DNA from: Rossellomorea pakistanensis
GTDB lineage: Bacteria; Bacillota; Bacilli; Bacillales; Bacillaceae_B
Reading direction: 5' to 3'
Assembly: GCF_016908495.1 (NCBI RefSeq)
Contig: NZ_JAFBDZ010000005.1
Location: 225,488-289,487 of the forward strand
Length of the DNA: 64,000 nt
Shown here: positions 1 to 8,320 of the stretch, in pieces
Position numbering within the stretch: the stretch's first letter is position 1
How the letters are laid out: the number at the start of each line of letters is the position of its first letter
Translations under genes and position numbers: made by a program
Notes under the pieces: generated by a model
Database searches by the model: none
What the model was told of the DNA's origin: nothing
What the model saw: only the letters and a program-made list of their open reading frames with translations

Positions 1-2058
1 GTGAAAGCACAAGAATTTGTGGACAAGCATCCAGATGTAAAAGTACCCGTATTGATCAATGGGTCCATTCATGGGACTGAATTTGTAGGAACTGATGCCG
101 TTCTTCAGCTAATTGAGCGTTTTTCAAAAGGGAATGATCCACAAACGAAAGCGATTTTAGAAGACCATATTCTAATCTTTAATGTGGTTGCTAATCCAGA
201 TGGGCGAATTGGTGCGACCCGTTTTAATGGGAATGGAATTGACTTAAACCGTGACTTTATTACCCAGTCACAGGTGGAAACCGAGCATATGGTGGATATG
301 ATTACTGAATGGAATCCAATGGTTTTTCTTGACCTTCATGGTTATGTGAAAGGCTATGGTGGTCCATCTAAACCAGGGTTAATCGAGCCTTGTACACCAC
401 CTCATAACCCAAATTACGAATATGATCTTTTTTCTGAATGGGCATTAACTCAAGCGGAAGCAATGGAAAAAAGCATTGTCAGCAATAAAGAAAACTATAA
501 AAATACGAATACAGAAACGTCAAAAGTGGATTATCAGAATATGACTGGCACATATATTCCACAGCGTGATGACTCAGCCGGCTGGGACGATTATCCTCCA
601 ATTTTCACTCCAATGTATGCGATGTATCATGGAGCCTATGGCTATACGCTTGAAGCACCGACAAATGATTGGGATGGAGTGCAATGGACGTATGATGCTG
701 TTATGGGTGCTTTAAGTTACTCCAGCGAGAATAAAGTAGAAATGGTTAAAGATCAAATAGAGATATTTAAAAGAGGCGTTCAGTTTGATCATCCGTTTCA
801 TGAGAGTGGACATTTTCCTAAAGCCTACATACTACCTGTAGATGAACAGGATGCTTCAGCTACCTTAAAGGTAGTACAGCATCTTGAAGACAATGATATA
901 TCTGTGGAACAAGCGAAAAAGAACTTTGATTATAATGGAGTAACTTATCCGAAAGGAACCTATATCGTACCAATGGATCAGGCAAAAGCAGGTCTTGCTA
1001 ACACGATGCTTTGGGATGGAGAGGATATTACTGAGGACACCCCATCCATGTATGATATTTCTGCTTGGAATCTCCCTGAGTTATGGGGGTTTAAAGCTAT
1101 TGAAGTAAGTGCGGATGCTGTGTTTGATGTGAAGGGAGCCCTAGTAAATAAAGTGACCACAAAAGGGGAAGTTATCGGATCCGGCCCATATGCCATTCCT
1201 AATACGTCAGTGGAGTCCATCTCGATTGCGAACACCCTATTAAATAGTGGACATTCTTTACAAAGGGATGAAGAGGGAACTCTATATGCACCAGTAGAAC
1301 TGAGAGGCGAACTGAAGGAACTAGTAAAAGACCACCCTGTCAAAATAGAAAGTAAACAGGTGCCTCAAGGAGTGGAAATGATTGATAGCCAAACCGTTGC
1401 GATATTAAAAGACGGTGGAATGAACAAAGCTCAAACACATGCAGGGACAAAATTAGCATTGGATCGTCTTGGATTTAATGTTCAAGAGGTTACACCACAG
1501 GAAGTGGTTGAAAATGGAATAAATACAGATGTATTTATTTATAATGGAACATCTAACTTAATTTCCTATAATAATAGATTAGCAAATAAAGAGTTCGGGC
1601 TAGAGAGTCAGGAACAATACAATCAATTTAAAGCTAATGTCGAGAGCTTTGTTGGAAACGGTGGGAGCTATATAGCGATCGGTGCTGGAGCATCAACAGC
1701 AACAAAAACATTAGGTCTGACTGATATTGTAGTTAATAATGGGGGAGCTAACAGTAATGGAATCGTAAAGCTAACCCACACAACATCTAGTTTAACTGCG
1801 GGTTATCAGCAGAGTGATCTAGGCTTTGTCTATCAGCCGACATGGTATACAAATACAGAAGGTAAAAAGGTGATTTCAAGCTATGAGGAATCTGATGACT
1901 TTTTCCTTGCTGGGCATTGGAAAGGTCAAGAGGCGGCAAAAGGTAAGCCAGTTATCGTACAAGATGGTAATGTTACCTTAATGGGACTAGAGCCAGGATT
2001 CCGAGATCATACGGATTACTTATTCCGACTTTTATCGAATGCTGTTTATACAAAATAA
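1..2058 (+). CDS. M14-family zinc carboxypeptidase, N-terminus cut by window edge
   Basis: The 685 codons visible encode a metallopeptidase of the M14 (carboxypeptidase A) family. Visible landmarks are the zinc motif HGTE (H24, E27), the NPDGR and DLNRDF segments, a third zinc ligand in LDLHGY near residue 113, and the catalytic Glu in YTLEAPT near residue 219. The C-terminal half (about 400-685) looks like an accessory region. The reading frame is open from base 1 and the HxxE motif is only 24 residues in, whereas the family normally has more sequence, usually a signal peptide, before it. I therefore read it as 5'-truncated, and the GTG at base 1 is probably internal. A secreted peptidase is likely, but no signal peptide can be seen here. 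Confidence 0.85.
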   Translation: MKAQEFVDKHPDVKVPVLINGSIHGTEFVGTDAVLQLIERFSKGNDPQTKAILEDHILIFNVVANPDGRIGATRFNGNGIDLNRDFITQSQVETEHMVDMITEWNPMVFLDLHGYVKGYGGPSKPGLIEPCTPPHNPNYEYDLFSEWALTQAEAMEKSIVSNKENYKNTNTETSKVDYQNMTGTYIPQRDDSAGWDDYPPIFTPMYAMYHGAYGYTLEAPTNDWDGVQWTYDAVMGALSYSSENKVEMVKDQIEIFKRGVQFDHPFHESGHFPKAYILPVDEQDASATLKVVQHLEDNDISVEQAKKNFDYNGVTYPKGTYIVPMDQAKAGLANTMLWDGEDITEDTPSMYDISAWNLPELWGFKAIEVSADAVFDVKGALVNKVTTKGEVIGSGPYAIPNTSVESISIANTLLNSGHSLQRDEEGTLYAPVELRGELKELVKDHPVKIESKQVPQGVEMIDSQTVAILKDGGMNKAQTHAGTKLALDRLGFNVQEVTPQEVVENGINTDVFIYNGTSNLISYNNRLANKEFGLESQEQYNQFKANVESFVGNGGSYIAIGAGASTATKTLGLTDIVVNNGGANSNGIVKLTHTTSSLTAGYQQSDLGFVYQPTWYTNTEGKKVISSYEESDDFFLAGHWKGQEAAKGKPVIVQDGNVTLMGLEPGFRDHTDYLFRLLSNAVYTK

Positions 2059-2063
2059 TCGAG

Positions 2064-2090
2064 AAAACCGTCCTTTTGGGCGGTTTTTTT
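2064..2090 (+). terminator. Rho-independent terminator after M14 peptidase
   Basis: AAAACCG-type stem with a TTTTG loop and a run of seven T residues, starting 6 bp after the stop codon. Confidence 0.85.
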
Positions 2091-2121
2091 AAGTTTTTCC
2101 CTTGTTAAGACATTAAGTCCC

Positions 2122-2176
2122 TTGAAAAATACCACTTAAAAACTTATAATCACTTATATAGACTTATAAACACTTA
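2122..2176 (+). promoter_or_regulatory. SigA promoter overlapped by phased ACTTA repeats
   Basis: TTGAAA (2122-2127), a 17-bp spacer and TATAAT (2145-2150) form a near-consensus SigA promoter. ACTTA occurs five times, at 2134, 2142, 2152, 2162 and 2172. The last four are exactly 10 bp apart, on one face of the helix. The repeats cover the -10 box and the start of the transcript, where a repressor would block initiation. I infer autoregulation by the DeoR protein encoded next. Confidence 0.6.
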
Positions 2177-2193
2177 AGGTAAGGTGTTCTTGG

Positions 2194-2973
2194 ATGTATC
2201 AAGAAGAGCGATTAATTGCAATTTTAGACTTTTTGAAAAAGAATAAACGTATTTCTGTGGAACAAATATGTACGTTATTTGACGTTTCTAAAGATACGGC
2301 TAGACGTGATCTTGTCAAGCTAGAAGAGGAGAAGAGAATCATTCGAACAAGAGGTGGAGCGATTCTTCCGGCTTTGCATAATGAAATTAAAGATTATTCT
2401 AATCGTCTCAAAACAGTGTCAGAGGAAAAGAAAATCATTGGGAAAAAAGCAGCTGAATTAATGACTGAAGGGGATCGGATTATTTTGGATGCTTCCACAA
2501 CCGTACAGGCTTGTGCTGAACATTTAACGATTGAAGATGGAACCATTATTACAAACTCTATAAATCAAGCTGAAGTATTATCGAATAAGCGGGGAATACA
2601 TATTCATTTACTTGGGGGACAGTTACAAAAAGAACATCGATTTCTATTTGGTTCAGCGGTAATTGAAAAGCTCTCGCAATACTATGTTGATAAGGCATTT
2701 ATAGGTGTAGTTGGTATATCAGAAAATGGTTTGACTATTGCTCACGAAGATGACGGAATGGTCAAGCGGAAGATGATTAGTCGAGCGAAACAAGTTATTG
2801 TTGTCGCTGACCATACAAAGATAGGAGTGACTGATTTCTATCAGTTTGCTGATATATGTGAAGTCGACCTGTTTATCACAGATAAAACTCCGTCGAAAGC
2901 TTTCCAAGAATTATTAAATAAAAACAATGTGGATCTACTTATTGCAGATGGGGAGAGTGAAGAAAATGAGTAA
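2194..2973 (+). CDS. DeoR/GlpR-family transcriptional regulator
   Basis: A 259-residue protein of the usual DeoR length. Residues about 6-55 form a DeoR winged helix-turn-helix (RISVEQICTLFDVSKDTARRD). The remainder is a DeoRC sugar-phosphate sensing domain, with GDRIILDASTT and a later FIGVVGI/ADHTKIG pattern. Such proteins repress sugar or nucleoside catabolic genes until a phosphorylated sugar binds. The ATG has AAGGTAAGGTG just upstream. The gene overlaps the next one by 8 bp (ATGAGTAA), so regulator and HAD phosphatase are translationally coupled. The effector is probably a sugar phosphate, but which one cannot be told. Confidence 0.9.
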   Translation: MYQEERLIAILDFLKKNKRISVEQICTLFDVSKDTARRDLVKLEEEKRIIRTRGGAILPALHNEIKDYSNRLKTVSEEKKIIGKKAAELMTEGDRIILDASTTVQACAEHLTIEDGTIITNSINQAEVLSNKRGIHIHLLGGQLQKEHRFLFGSAVIEKLSQYYVDKAFIGVVGISENGLTIAHEDDGMVKRKMISRAKQVIVVADHTKIGVTDFYQFADICEVDLFITDKTPSKAFQELLNKNNVDLLIADGESEENE

Positions 2974-3826
2974 ATTAATTGCCATAGATTTAGACGGAAC
3001 CCTGCTAAATCATCAAAATCGAATAAGTGATGAAAATTTAAAGGCGATCAAAGAAGCCCAGCAAGATGGAATAGAGATTGTGATAGCTACTGGTCGTGCC
3101 CACTTTGATGTGAATGCACTTTTTGAAGGAACAGGAATTGAAACTTGGATTATAGCGGCCAATGGGGCGACCATTCACACTCCAAGTGGCGAACTGTTTC
3201 AATCAACTCCTATTGAGCAAACAAAAGCTTTAGAAATCCTTCAATGGTTAGAATTGGAGGGGTATTACTATGAAGTGTTTAGTCAGAATGCGATTCTTAC
3301 CCCTCAAAATGCCAGAGAATTACTTGCCATAGAAATGGACCGTGTTGTGAGTGCGAATCCAGAGGTTAAACTTGAAGAATTGCAGGAAGCTGCTGAAACA
3401 CAGTATAGTCAATCAGGATTTCAATTCATTTCTTCTTATAAAGAAATCGAGAGCATGAATGTAGAGGTCTATAATATTTTAGCCTTTACTTTCCATCGTG
3501 AGAAATGGCAAAAAGGCTGGGAGCATTTTAAGGCTGAAAAGGGATTAACGCTTGTCTCCTCTGCGGTTCATAACTTTGAACTTGAGCATAAGGATGCTTC
3601 AAAGGGAGACGCCCTTACAAGGGTTGCGAAAGAATTGGGAATACCACTTTCAGACATTGTTGCAGTGGGTGATAGTTTAAATGACCTCTCAATGTTAAAA
3701 ATTGCAGGGAAAAGTGTAGCAATGGGAAATGCACATCCAGAGGTCAAAGAAGTTTGCGATGCCATGACATTAAGAAATGATGAACATGGAGTTGCGCACC
3801 TGATTGAAAAAGTAAGGGCACTATAA
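2966..3826 (+). CDS. HAD-superfamily (Cof-type) phosphatase
   Basis: The 286-residue protein starts at the ATG inside the DeoR stop region, behind GGGGAGAGTGA. An upstream in-frame start at 2927 would run deep into deoR and lacks a ribosome binding site. Motif I is DLDGT, with the nucleophilic Asp near residue 8. The conserved Lys lies in HKDASKGDAL and motif IV is GDSLNDLSML. A Cof-type C2 cap sits between, about residues 80-190. This family dephosphorylates sugar phosphates, nucleotides or flavin precursors in the cytoplasm. Coupling to a DeoR regulator fits removal of a toxic or signalling sugar phosphate; the substrate is unknown. Confidence 0.88.
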   Translation: MSKLIAIDLDGTLLNHQNRISDENLKAIKEAQQDGIEIVIATGRAHFDVNALFEGTGIETWIIAANGATIHTPSGELFQSTPIEQTKALEILQWLELEGYYYEVFSQNAILTPQNARELLAIEMDRVVSANPEVKLEELQEAAETQYSQSGFQFISSYKEIESMNVEVYNILAFTFHREKWQKGWEHFKAEKGLTLVSSAVHNFELEHKDASKGDALTRVAKELGIPLSDIVAVGDSLNDLSMLKIAGKSVAMGNAHPEVKEVCDAMTLRNDEHGVAHLIEKVRAL

Positions 3827-3834
3827 GAATGGAG

Positions 3835-3898
3835 AAAGCTAATCGGAAATCGGCGTAACCCGTACGGGGCGTGACGATGACGATTAGCTTTTTTTATT
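3835..3898 (+). terminator. Terminator of deoR-HAD operon
   Basis: AAAGCTAATCG pairs with CGATTAGCTTT across a GC-rich middle of about 40 bases, followed by a T run. The loop is long for a simple terminator. The remaining spacer to 4082 shows no further clear signal. Confidence 0.7.
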
Positions 3899-4082
3899 TT
3901 TGTTAGGTTATAGAGTTAATGCACGAAAATCTAGATAACTGCCCTTTAACCCTTCTTGAAACCTCAAAAAAAGAAGAAAAGTTTGCAATTTCTTAACAAA
4001 TTTCGTCGATTTTTGAAGGTTTTTATCTATTGAGTATGGAAGAGATATACAAAACCTGACTACGAGGGGTGATGATTAGAAT

Positions 4083-5420
4083 ATGGATCTCGAAATTTTA
4101 ACTAAAACAGCAGGGGCTTTTGTGATCTATCAAGGATCCTTCGTTTTTCAAATAGACCCTACAAAACAAAAGGACACATTAGCAATTGTAGAATTAGGTG
4201 GGAGAAGGATAAAAGGAGAAGCTCCAATTGAAACAGCTGAACGGGAAGTAAGAGAAGAGGCGGCAATGAACTTATATCCTCTATCAGCTCCAGTATGCTA
4301 TTACAAGAAATCCAATAGTGAGTCATTACAGCAAATGTACTTCGACGAATTAATCGCCCCAATAGTAATACTCGAAAAGGAAGATCACTCTTTGTCCGTC
4401 ACGTATCTAGTGGAGTCAGAAGATCCGCCAGTACCTTCAGGCGACACAAGCGGCATCATTATTCTAACCCCGGAAGAAATTCATACTTTATGTGAAGGAT
4501 CATGGACATTAGAGGAATTTAAATATAACGGTGGAAGAGTAATAGAGGGAAGAGAAATAAATAAGAATTTACCTTTGAAACCATTTCCTCAAATTCATAT
4601 TCTTTCAAAGCTATTAAAGGAATATGAGGGTTGGTTTCAAAGATTTCAAGTAAATACTTATGTAACGAACATTTCTGACGGTGTAGATAAAACTTTTCGA
4701 TCAAATATTTATCAAAAAGTGAAATCTATAGTGGGGGAGAATTTTGTAACCTTTGAAGACACAAAGTATCTAACGGAAAATGAGATGAAGCAATTCATTG
4801 ACTATATATTGGAAGACTCTATGTTTAGTAATAAGAAATTTATTAATGTGTTAGTGCACCGTAAGTTCTCTCGACATATTGATCAACTTCTTATTGGAGA
4901 AGGCTTTTATTTACATGACGAATTTATAATGGTTTATAAAGATCTTAAAAACCATTTTGCTGAAACAAGTCCATTTACCTTTAAAAGTTTAGAACTAATA
5001 TCAGAGGGAGAGTTCAAATCTGTATGGAAAGGTACGATGGAGCAATCCTTAAATGCACCTTCTTCGTTAACGATGGATGAACAAATGGAGAATGTGAAGA
5101 TAGAGCTGGGGGAAGGGTATCGGAAATCCTGTGTCATAGCTTATGAAGAAGGAAGACCGATTGGAGTTGTTATGCCGCATATTGAACCAGGAACAGAGAA
5201 GGAAGGAAGACTATTTTATTTTGGATTATTGAAGGCAGAACGTGGAAAAGGTAAAAGCATCCCTTTACATAAACAGGCTCTTTCTTTATTAAAAGATGAT
5301 TTCAAAGCGGATGACTATATCGGGGGAACGAGTATTCATAACCTCCCTATGCAAAAAATATTTAACCACAATGACTGTAAAGTTGTTGAAACCAATAAAG
5401 TATATAAAATGAAAAGATAA
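4083..5420 (+). CDS. Nudix hydrolase-GNAT acetyltransferase fusion protein
   Basis: A 445-residue two-domain protein. Residues about 8-150 are a Nudix fold: GGRRIKGE...REVREEAAM keeps the metal-binding REVREE, although the usual Gly after EE is Ala. Residues about 300-445 look like a GNAT domain, with the acetyl-CoA loop LKAERGKGKS and a C-terminal LPMQKIFNHNDCK strand-helix. The middle (160-290) is not recognised. The Nudix part should cleave a nucleoside-diphosphate-linked substrate and the GNAT part should acetylate an amine. Only 11 bp separate it from a second Nudix gene, so the two are probably co-transcribed. The start follows a purine-rich GAGGGGTGATGATTAGAAT stretch. Substrates are unknown. 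Confidence 0.75.
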   Translation: MDLEILTKTAGAFVIYQGSFVFQIDPTKQKDTLAIVELGGRRIKGEAPIETAEREVREEAAMNLYPLSAPVCYYKKSNSESLQQMYFDELIAPIVILEKEDHSLSVTYLVESEDPPVPSGDTSGIIILTPEEIHTLCEGSWTLEEFKYNGGRVIEGREINKNLPLKPFPQIHILSKLLKEYEGWFQRFQVNTYVTNISDGVDKTFRSNIYQKVKSIVGENFVTFEDTKYLTENEMKQFIDYILEDSMFSNKKFINVLVHRKFSRHIDQLLIGEGFYLHDEFIMVYKDLKNHFAETSPFTFKSLELISEGEFKSVWKGTMEQSLNAPSSLTMDEQMENVKIELGEGYRKSCVIAYEEGRPIGVVMPHIEPGTEKEGRLFYFGLLKAERGKGKSIPLHKQALSLLKDDFKADDYIGGTSIHNLPMQKIFNHNDCKVVETNKVYKMKR

Positions 5421-5431
5421 CTGGGGGTTAC

Positions 5432-5884
5432 ATGTTGATTAATCAGGCTGGGCATCAGTTTCTTGATTGGATACCGAAAAAGGAAAGCGAAATCATGAAT
5501 TTTGAACCATTAGCAGGCTCGTTTGCTGTTATAAAAGTCGGTGAAGAGTTTCTCATCTGCTTTAATAAATGGCGTCAACAGTGGGAATTACCAGCAGGAA
5601 AAAGAGAAGGAACAGAAACGCCAGCAGAATGTGCCATTCGAGAGCTTTATGAAGAAACGACTCAAAAGGTAGCTTCATTAGAATTCCTCGGATTAGCAAA
5701 AATACAAAAGAGGAATGGTGATGTTAAATATAATCCTGTTTTTTATGGAGAACAGAAGAGTCTTACTAGCTTTGAAGAGAACGAAGAAATGAGTGCGATT
5801 CAACTATGGGATTTAGCAGCTCCTGTTCAACCGTTTGATCCAGTAGACAGAAGGATTTTAGAAGAAGTGAGAAAAAGAAGGTAA
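5432..5884 (+). CDS. Nudix hydrolase
   Basis: A 150-residue single-domain Nudix protein. The box AGKREGTETPAECAIRELYEE carries the conserved Glu and the RELYEE metal-binding core. The preceding WELPAGK is typical of small (d)NTP or sugar-nucleotide pyrophosphohydrolases. The ATG has GGGGG about 5 bases upstream and lies 11 bp after the Nudix-GNAT stop, indicating an operon of two Nudix enzymes. It may act on a related metabolite in the same pathway or in sanitation of the nucleotide pool; the sequence does not decide. Confidence 0.85.
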   Translation: MLINQAGHQFLDWIPKKESEIMNFEPLAGSFAVIKVGEEFLICFNKWRQQWELPAGKREGTETPAECAIRELYEETTQKVASLEFLGLAKIQKRNGDVKYNPVFYGEQKSLTSFEENEEMSAIQLWDLAAPVQPFDPVDRRILEEVRKRR

Positions 5885-5997
5885 CCTGAGGCTGCCTTCT
5901 TATAAAATTTTTCACTTTGAAAAGGTTATGGTTTTTTTATTAGTATTGTGTCTTTTGAATAGCGAAATAGCTAATTTAAGCGAATCTGTCTGTTAGA

Positions 5998-6456
5998 TCA
6001 AGCTTCCTTTTCAATACGTGCTACAAGCTTTACATCGACATTCCCTTTAATGGCTCTTGTAATCATACAAGAAGCCTCCGCTTTTTCAGCAAGCTTTTGT
6101 GCAAGCTGCACTTGTTTATCGGTTGCCTCTTGGTGGAGAACGAGATGTGGTCGATGAATGATTTTCTTGTAGGTAATAACACCGTTCATCTCCTCGACAA
6201 TCCCCTCTGAGTCCATGGTAAGGCTCATTTTATGAATCTTACTTCGTTCAAGCATAGCTGCTAGAGTAATAATGTAACAGGTTGCAGCTGCCCCCAGCAA
6301 CATTTCATCTGGATTTGTTCCGATCCCTGGACCGTTCATTTCTGGCGGAATCGAAATCTGTGTTTTAAGGTTCTCCGCTTCAATATTTCCTATATCATTC
6401 CGTAACCCTGGCCAATAAGCTTTTAAATGAAAATGATGTTCTGACAATTTTTTCAC
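5998..6456 (-). CDS. OsmC/Ohr-family peroxiredoxin-like protein
   Basis: A 152-residue OsmC-fold protein. The two redox cysteines are present: one in LGAAATCYIITLAAML (about residue 60) and one in AEASCMITRAIKG (about residue 129). OsmC and Ohr proteins reduce organic hydroperoxides with dithiol partners in the cytoplasm. The NPDEMLLGAAATC version resembles the general OsmC branch of Firmicutes more than classical OhrA. It lies downstream of the secreted nuclease gene in the same direction, but a terminator-like hairpin separates them, so it probably has its own promoter at 6457-6495. Confidence 0.85.
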   Translation of the reverse strand: MKKLSEHHFHLKAYWPGLRNDIGNIEAENLKTQISIPPEMNGPGIGTNPDEMLLGAAATCYIITLAAMLERSKIHKMSLTMDSEGIVEEMNGVITYKKIIHRPHLVLHQEATDKQVQLAQKLAEKAEASCMITRAIKGNVDVKLVARIEKEA

Positions 6457-6495
6457 ACCTTCCTTGACATGCCCTCGTTATAAACCCACATTCTA

Positions 6496-6525
6496 TAAAA
6501 GAATTCTCCCAAAAGAGGGAGAATT
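6496..6525 (-). terminator. Terminator between nuclease and OsmC genes
   Basis: On the minus strand AATTCTCCCTC pairs with GGGAGAATT and runs into TTTTAT. It lies about 80 bases after the nuclease stop codon. Confidence 0.6.
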
Positions 6526-6604
6526 AATCAAACGTTTGTTTAGTTGTTATCATTGTCAATGAAAGGATAGCAGTGTAGAAATTTGATTGTTTATATATCT
6601 TCCA

Positions 6605-7780
6605 TCACCAGATCATTTCCACGAATTCAGGGTGATCAATGAAGGGATTCCGATTTCCTTGGTAGTCTTCATAAATAATATTGTTACGGCGGCGTTCAAA
6701 GTCGTCAACAGGATCTTGTTGGTGCCATTCAAGAAGGACAGAAAGTTTTCCATGATAAGGATTGCTTCCGTTGTTCACTTGGTTATTCAGTTCAAGATCG
6801 ACTTCATCACTTACATCTCCTTCATAGCGAACCGCCATATAGAATAGCATTCGGGCAACGTCCCCTTTTACGCTATCCCGCGGTTCCCATGAATCACTAT
6901 CATGGTAGTTCCCAGGTGCTTCCTCATGAGGAGATCCACCATTATCAAAGTCTAGATTACCACGTGAAGAATTAACTGTCACATCTGTCGGTCTCAAATG
7001 GTGGATGTCCGTTCCAGCACCCATTGATGTACCAAAATCTCCATGAGATTTTGCCCACACATGCTCACGGTTCCAGTCATCAATATTACCACCATTCAAT
7101 CGTTCTGATTGTGAACGACCAGAATAAAGTAATATGACATTGTTAGGATTATTAGGGTCTTCATCAGTATTTCGTAATGCTTCCCATACATCGCTATAGG
7201 ATAGCTCTTGGTGATCATCGATAATATCGTGAAGACTTTGTTTTAAAGCCGCTCCTGATTTTCCTTCAGCTGGTTGATAATACTCTTCGTAACTTGGTGG
7301 ATCTGTTGGTTCACCTGGATCACTTCCACCGTTATCAACGCTTTCAATCTTTGATGCCGATTTTACTCCAGCATGTGCAAAGTAATCGGTCAATTCACCT
7401 GTCACTTTAATCTTACCACCCATTAGCTCAGGATTACTTTGTAAACCAAAGGCAGAGCGAAAGGAAGATGGTATTTGAATATAGATCATGTTAGATGTGT
7501 CCGTTTCTGAAGCTGAGTCTGCAAGTGCGAGTGCATAGTCGCTAGGAAACTGACTCTTGGTCACATTATTTTCTGAAATGGGTTGACCCGCAATATACCC
7601 TTCTACAGTAGCTGTAGTCCCATCTTGATTAGTGATAGCTTCATCCACTGTGAAAGGTGAATCCCAAGAACCACTGCCAGCTGCTTTCATTTGACTTGAA
7701 GGTGCTGGACTACAACCGAAAGTAAATAACATAAGAACAATAAATAACAACGACGTTTTTCTAGTGGAATTCAAGATCAT
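6605..7780 (-). CDS. Secreted lipoprotein endonuclease I-family nuclease
   Basis: A 391-residue protein with a lipoprotein signal peptide: basic start, hydrophobic stretch, and the LFTFGC lipobox near residue 23. Residues about 40-135 resemble the OB-like domain found before nuclease domains in YhcR-type proteins. Residues about 165-391 carry the Endonuclease_1 (EndA/Bsn) signature WNREHVWAKSHGDFG...GTDIHHLRPTD...N..RGNLDF, with the catalytic His and metal-binding Asn/Glu. It should be anchored on the outer face of the membrane, degrading extracellular RNA/DNA for nutrient or phosphate scavenging. The ATG is preceded by GGAGGAAACG on the minus strand. Confidence 0.88.
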   Translation of the reverse strand: MILNSTRKTSLLFIVLMLFTFGCSPAPSSQMKAAGSGSWDSPFTVDEAITNQDGTTATVEGYIAGQPISENNVTKSQFPSDYALALADSASETDTSNMIYIQIPSSFRSAFGLQSNPELMGGKIKVTGELTDYFAHAGVKSASKIESVDNGGSDPGEPTDPPSYEEYYQPAEGKSGAALKQSLHDIIDDHQELSYSDVWEALRNTDEDPNNPNNVILLYSGRSQSERLNGGNIDDWNREHVWAKSHGDFGTSMGAGTDIHHLRPTDVTVNSSRGNLDFDNGGSPHEEAPGNYHDSDSWEPRDSVKGDVARMLFYMAVRYEGDVSDEVDLELNNQVNNGSNPYHGKLSVLLEWHQQDPVDDFERRRNNIIYEDYQGNRNPFIDHPEFVEMIW

Positions 7781-7984
7781 CTTTCGTTTCCTCCCTATGT
7801 AAAGAATTACTTTAAGAGTACAACAAGAATCAAGGCGATAGGGTTAAAATAATGTAAATGACCAAAGTTGGTTCTTTGGGCTTAGTCATCAGGATTCATC
7901 GAAAGTTGAGCCTTTAGGATAGGTAGAGTTATGAGATAGGAATCTTCCATGATTAAAGTCATAATTGCAGCGAAAAAGCTAGAA

Positions 7985-8165
7985 TGAGGTATTCCGAAAA
8001 GTGAGGGTTAAGCCTTAAAACAGAGCATAAAATGAAATGAGGTCATCAAACGAGAGGTCCTGAAAAAGGATGAAAACGAAAATGAGGACTTCAATGTGGC
8101 CGAATGAGACCATGAAAAAGTGGAAAAGCGAAAAGAGGACCTCAAAAAAGTCGTGTGAAGCCTAA
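7985..8165 (+). repeat. Degenerate ~51-bp repeats in the 7781-8320 spacer
   Basis: The 540-bp spacer between the nuclease and hydrolase genes has no convincing gene. From about 7985 the text repeats loosely: GAGGTCCTGAAAAAGG, GAGGACTTC, TGAGACCATGAAAAAGTGG, GAGGACCTCAAAAAAG. Matching words lie alternately about 22 and 30 bp apart, a compound period of about 51-52 bp. An antisense reading frame across it has repeat-driven composition and is not a gene. No promoter stands out apart from the strong ribosome binding site of the next gene. Confidence 0.45.
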
Positions 8166-8320
8166 AACAAAAAGGAGTGTTTATTTCCGTCGAAGAAGTT
8201 TGGCTAAGTGATTGCATACCCATTGATTGGGGAATGGTAATTTTTGGTGACCGATTATGATAAACATCACACTTGGTATTACTCTTCAAATGGTTATATC
8301 GATAAAAAGGAGGGGGTTAT

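Noticed and set aside
978..1343. Antisense open frame inside the M14 peptidase gene
   Set aside because: No ribosome site and no family features; the plus-strand gene explains the region.
6587..6847. 86-codon plus-strand frame over the nuclease gene
   Set aside because: Shadow of the C-terminal coding part of the nuclease on the other strand.
8008..8289. 93-codon antisense frame in the spacer before the alpha/beta hydrolase
   Set aside because: Its composition (Ser, Phe, Thr runs) follows from the degenerate repeats; no ribosome site.
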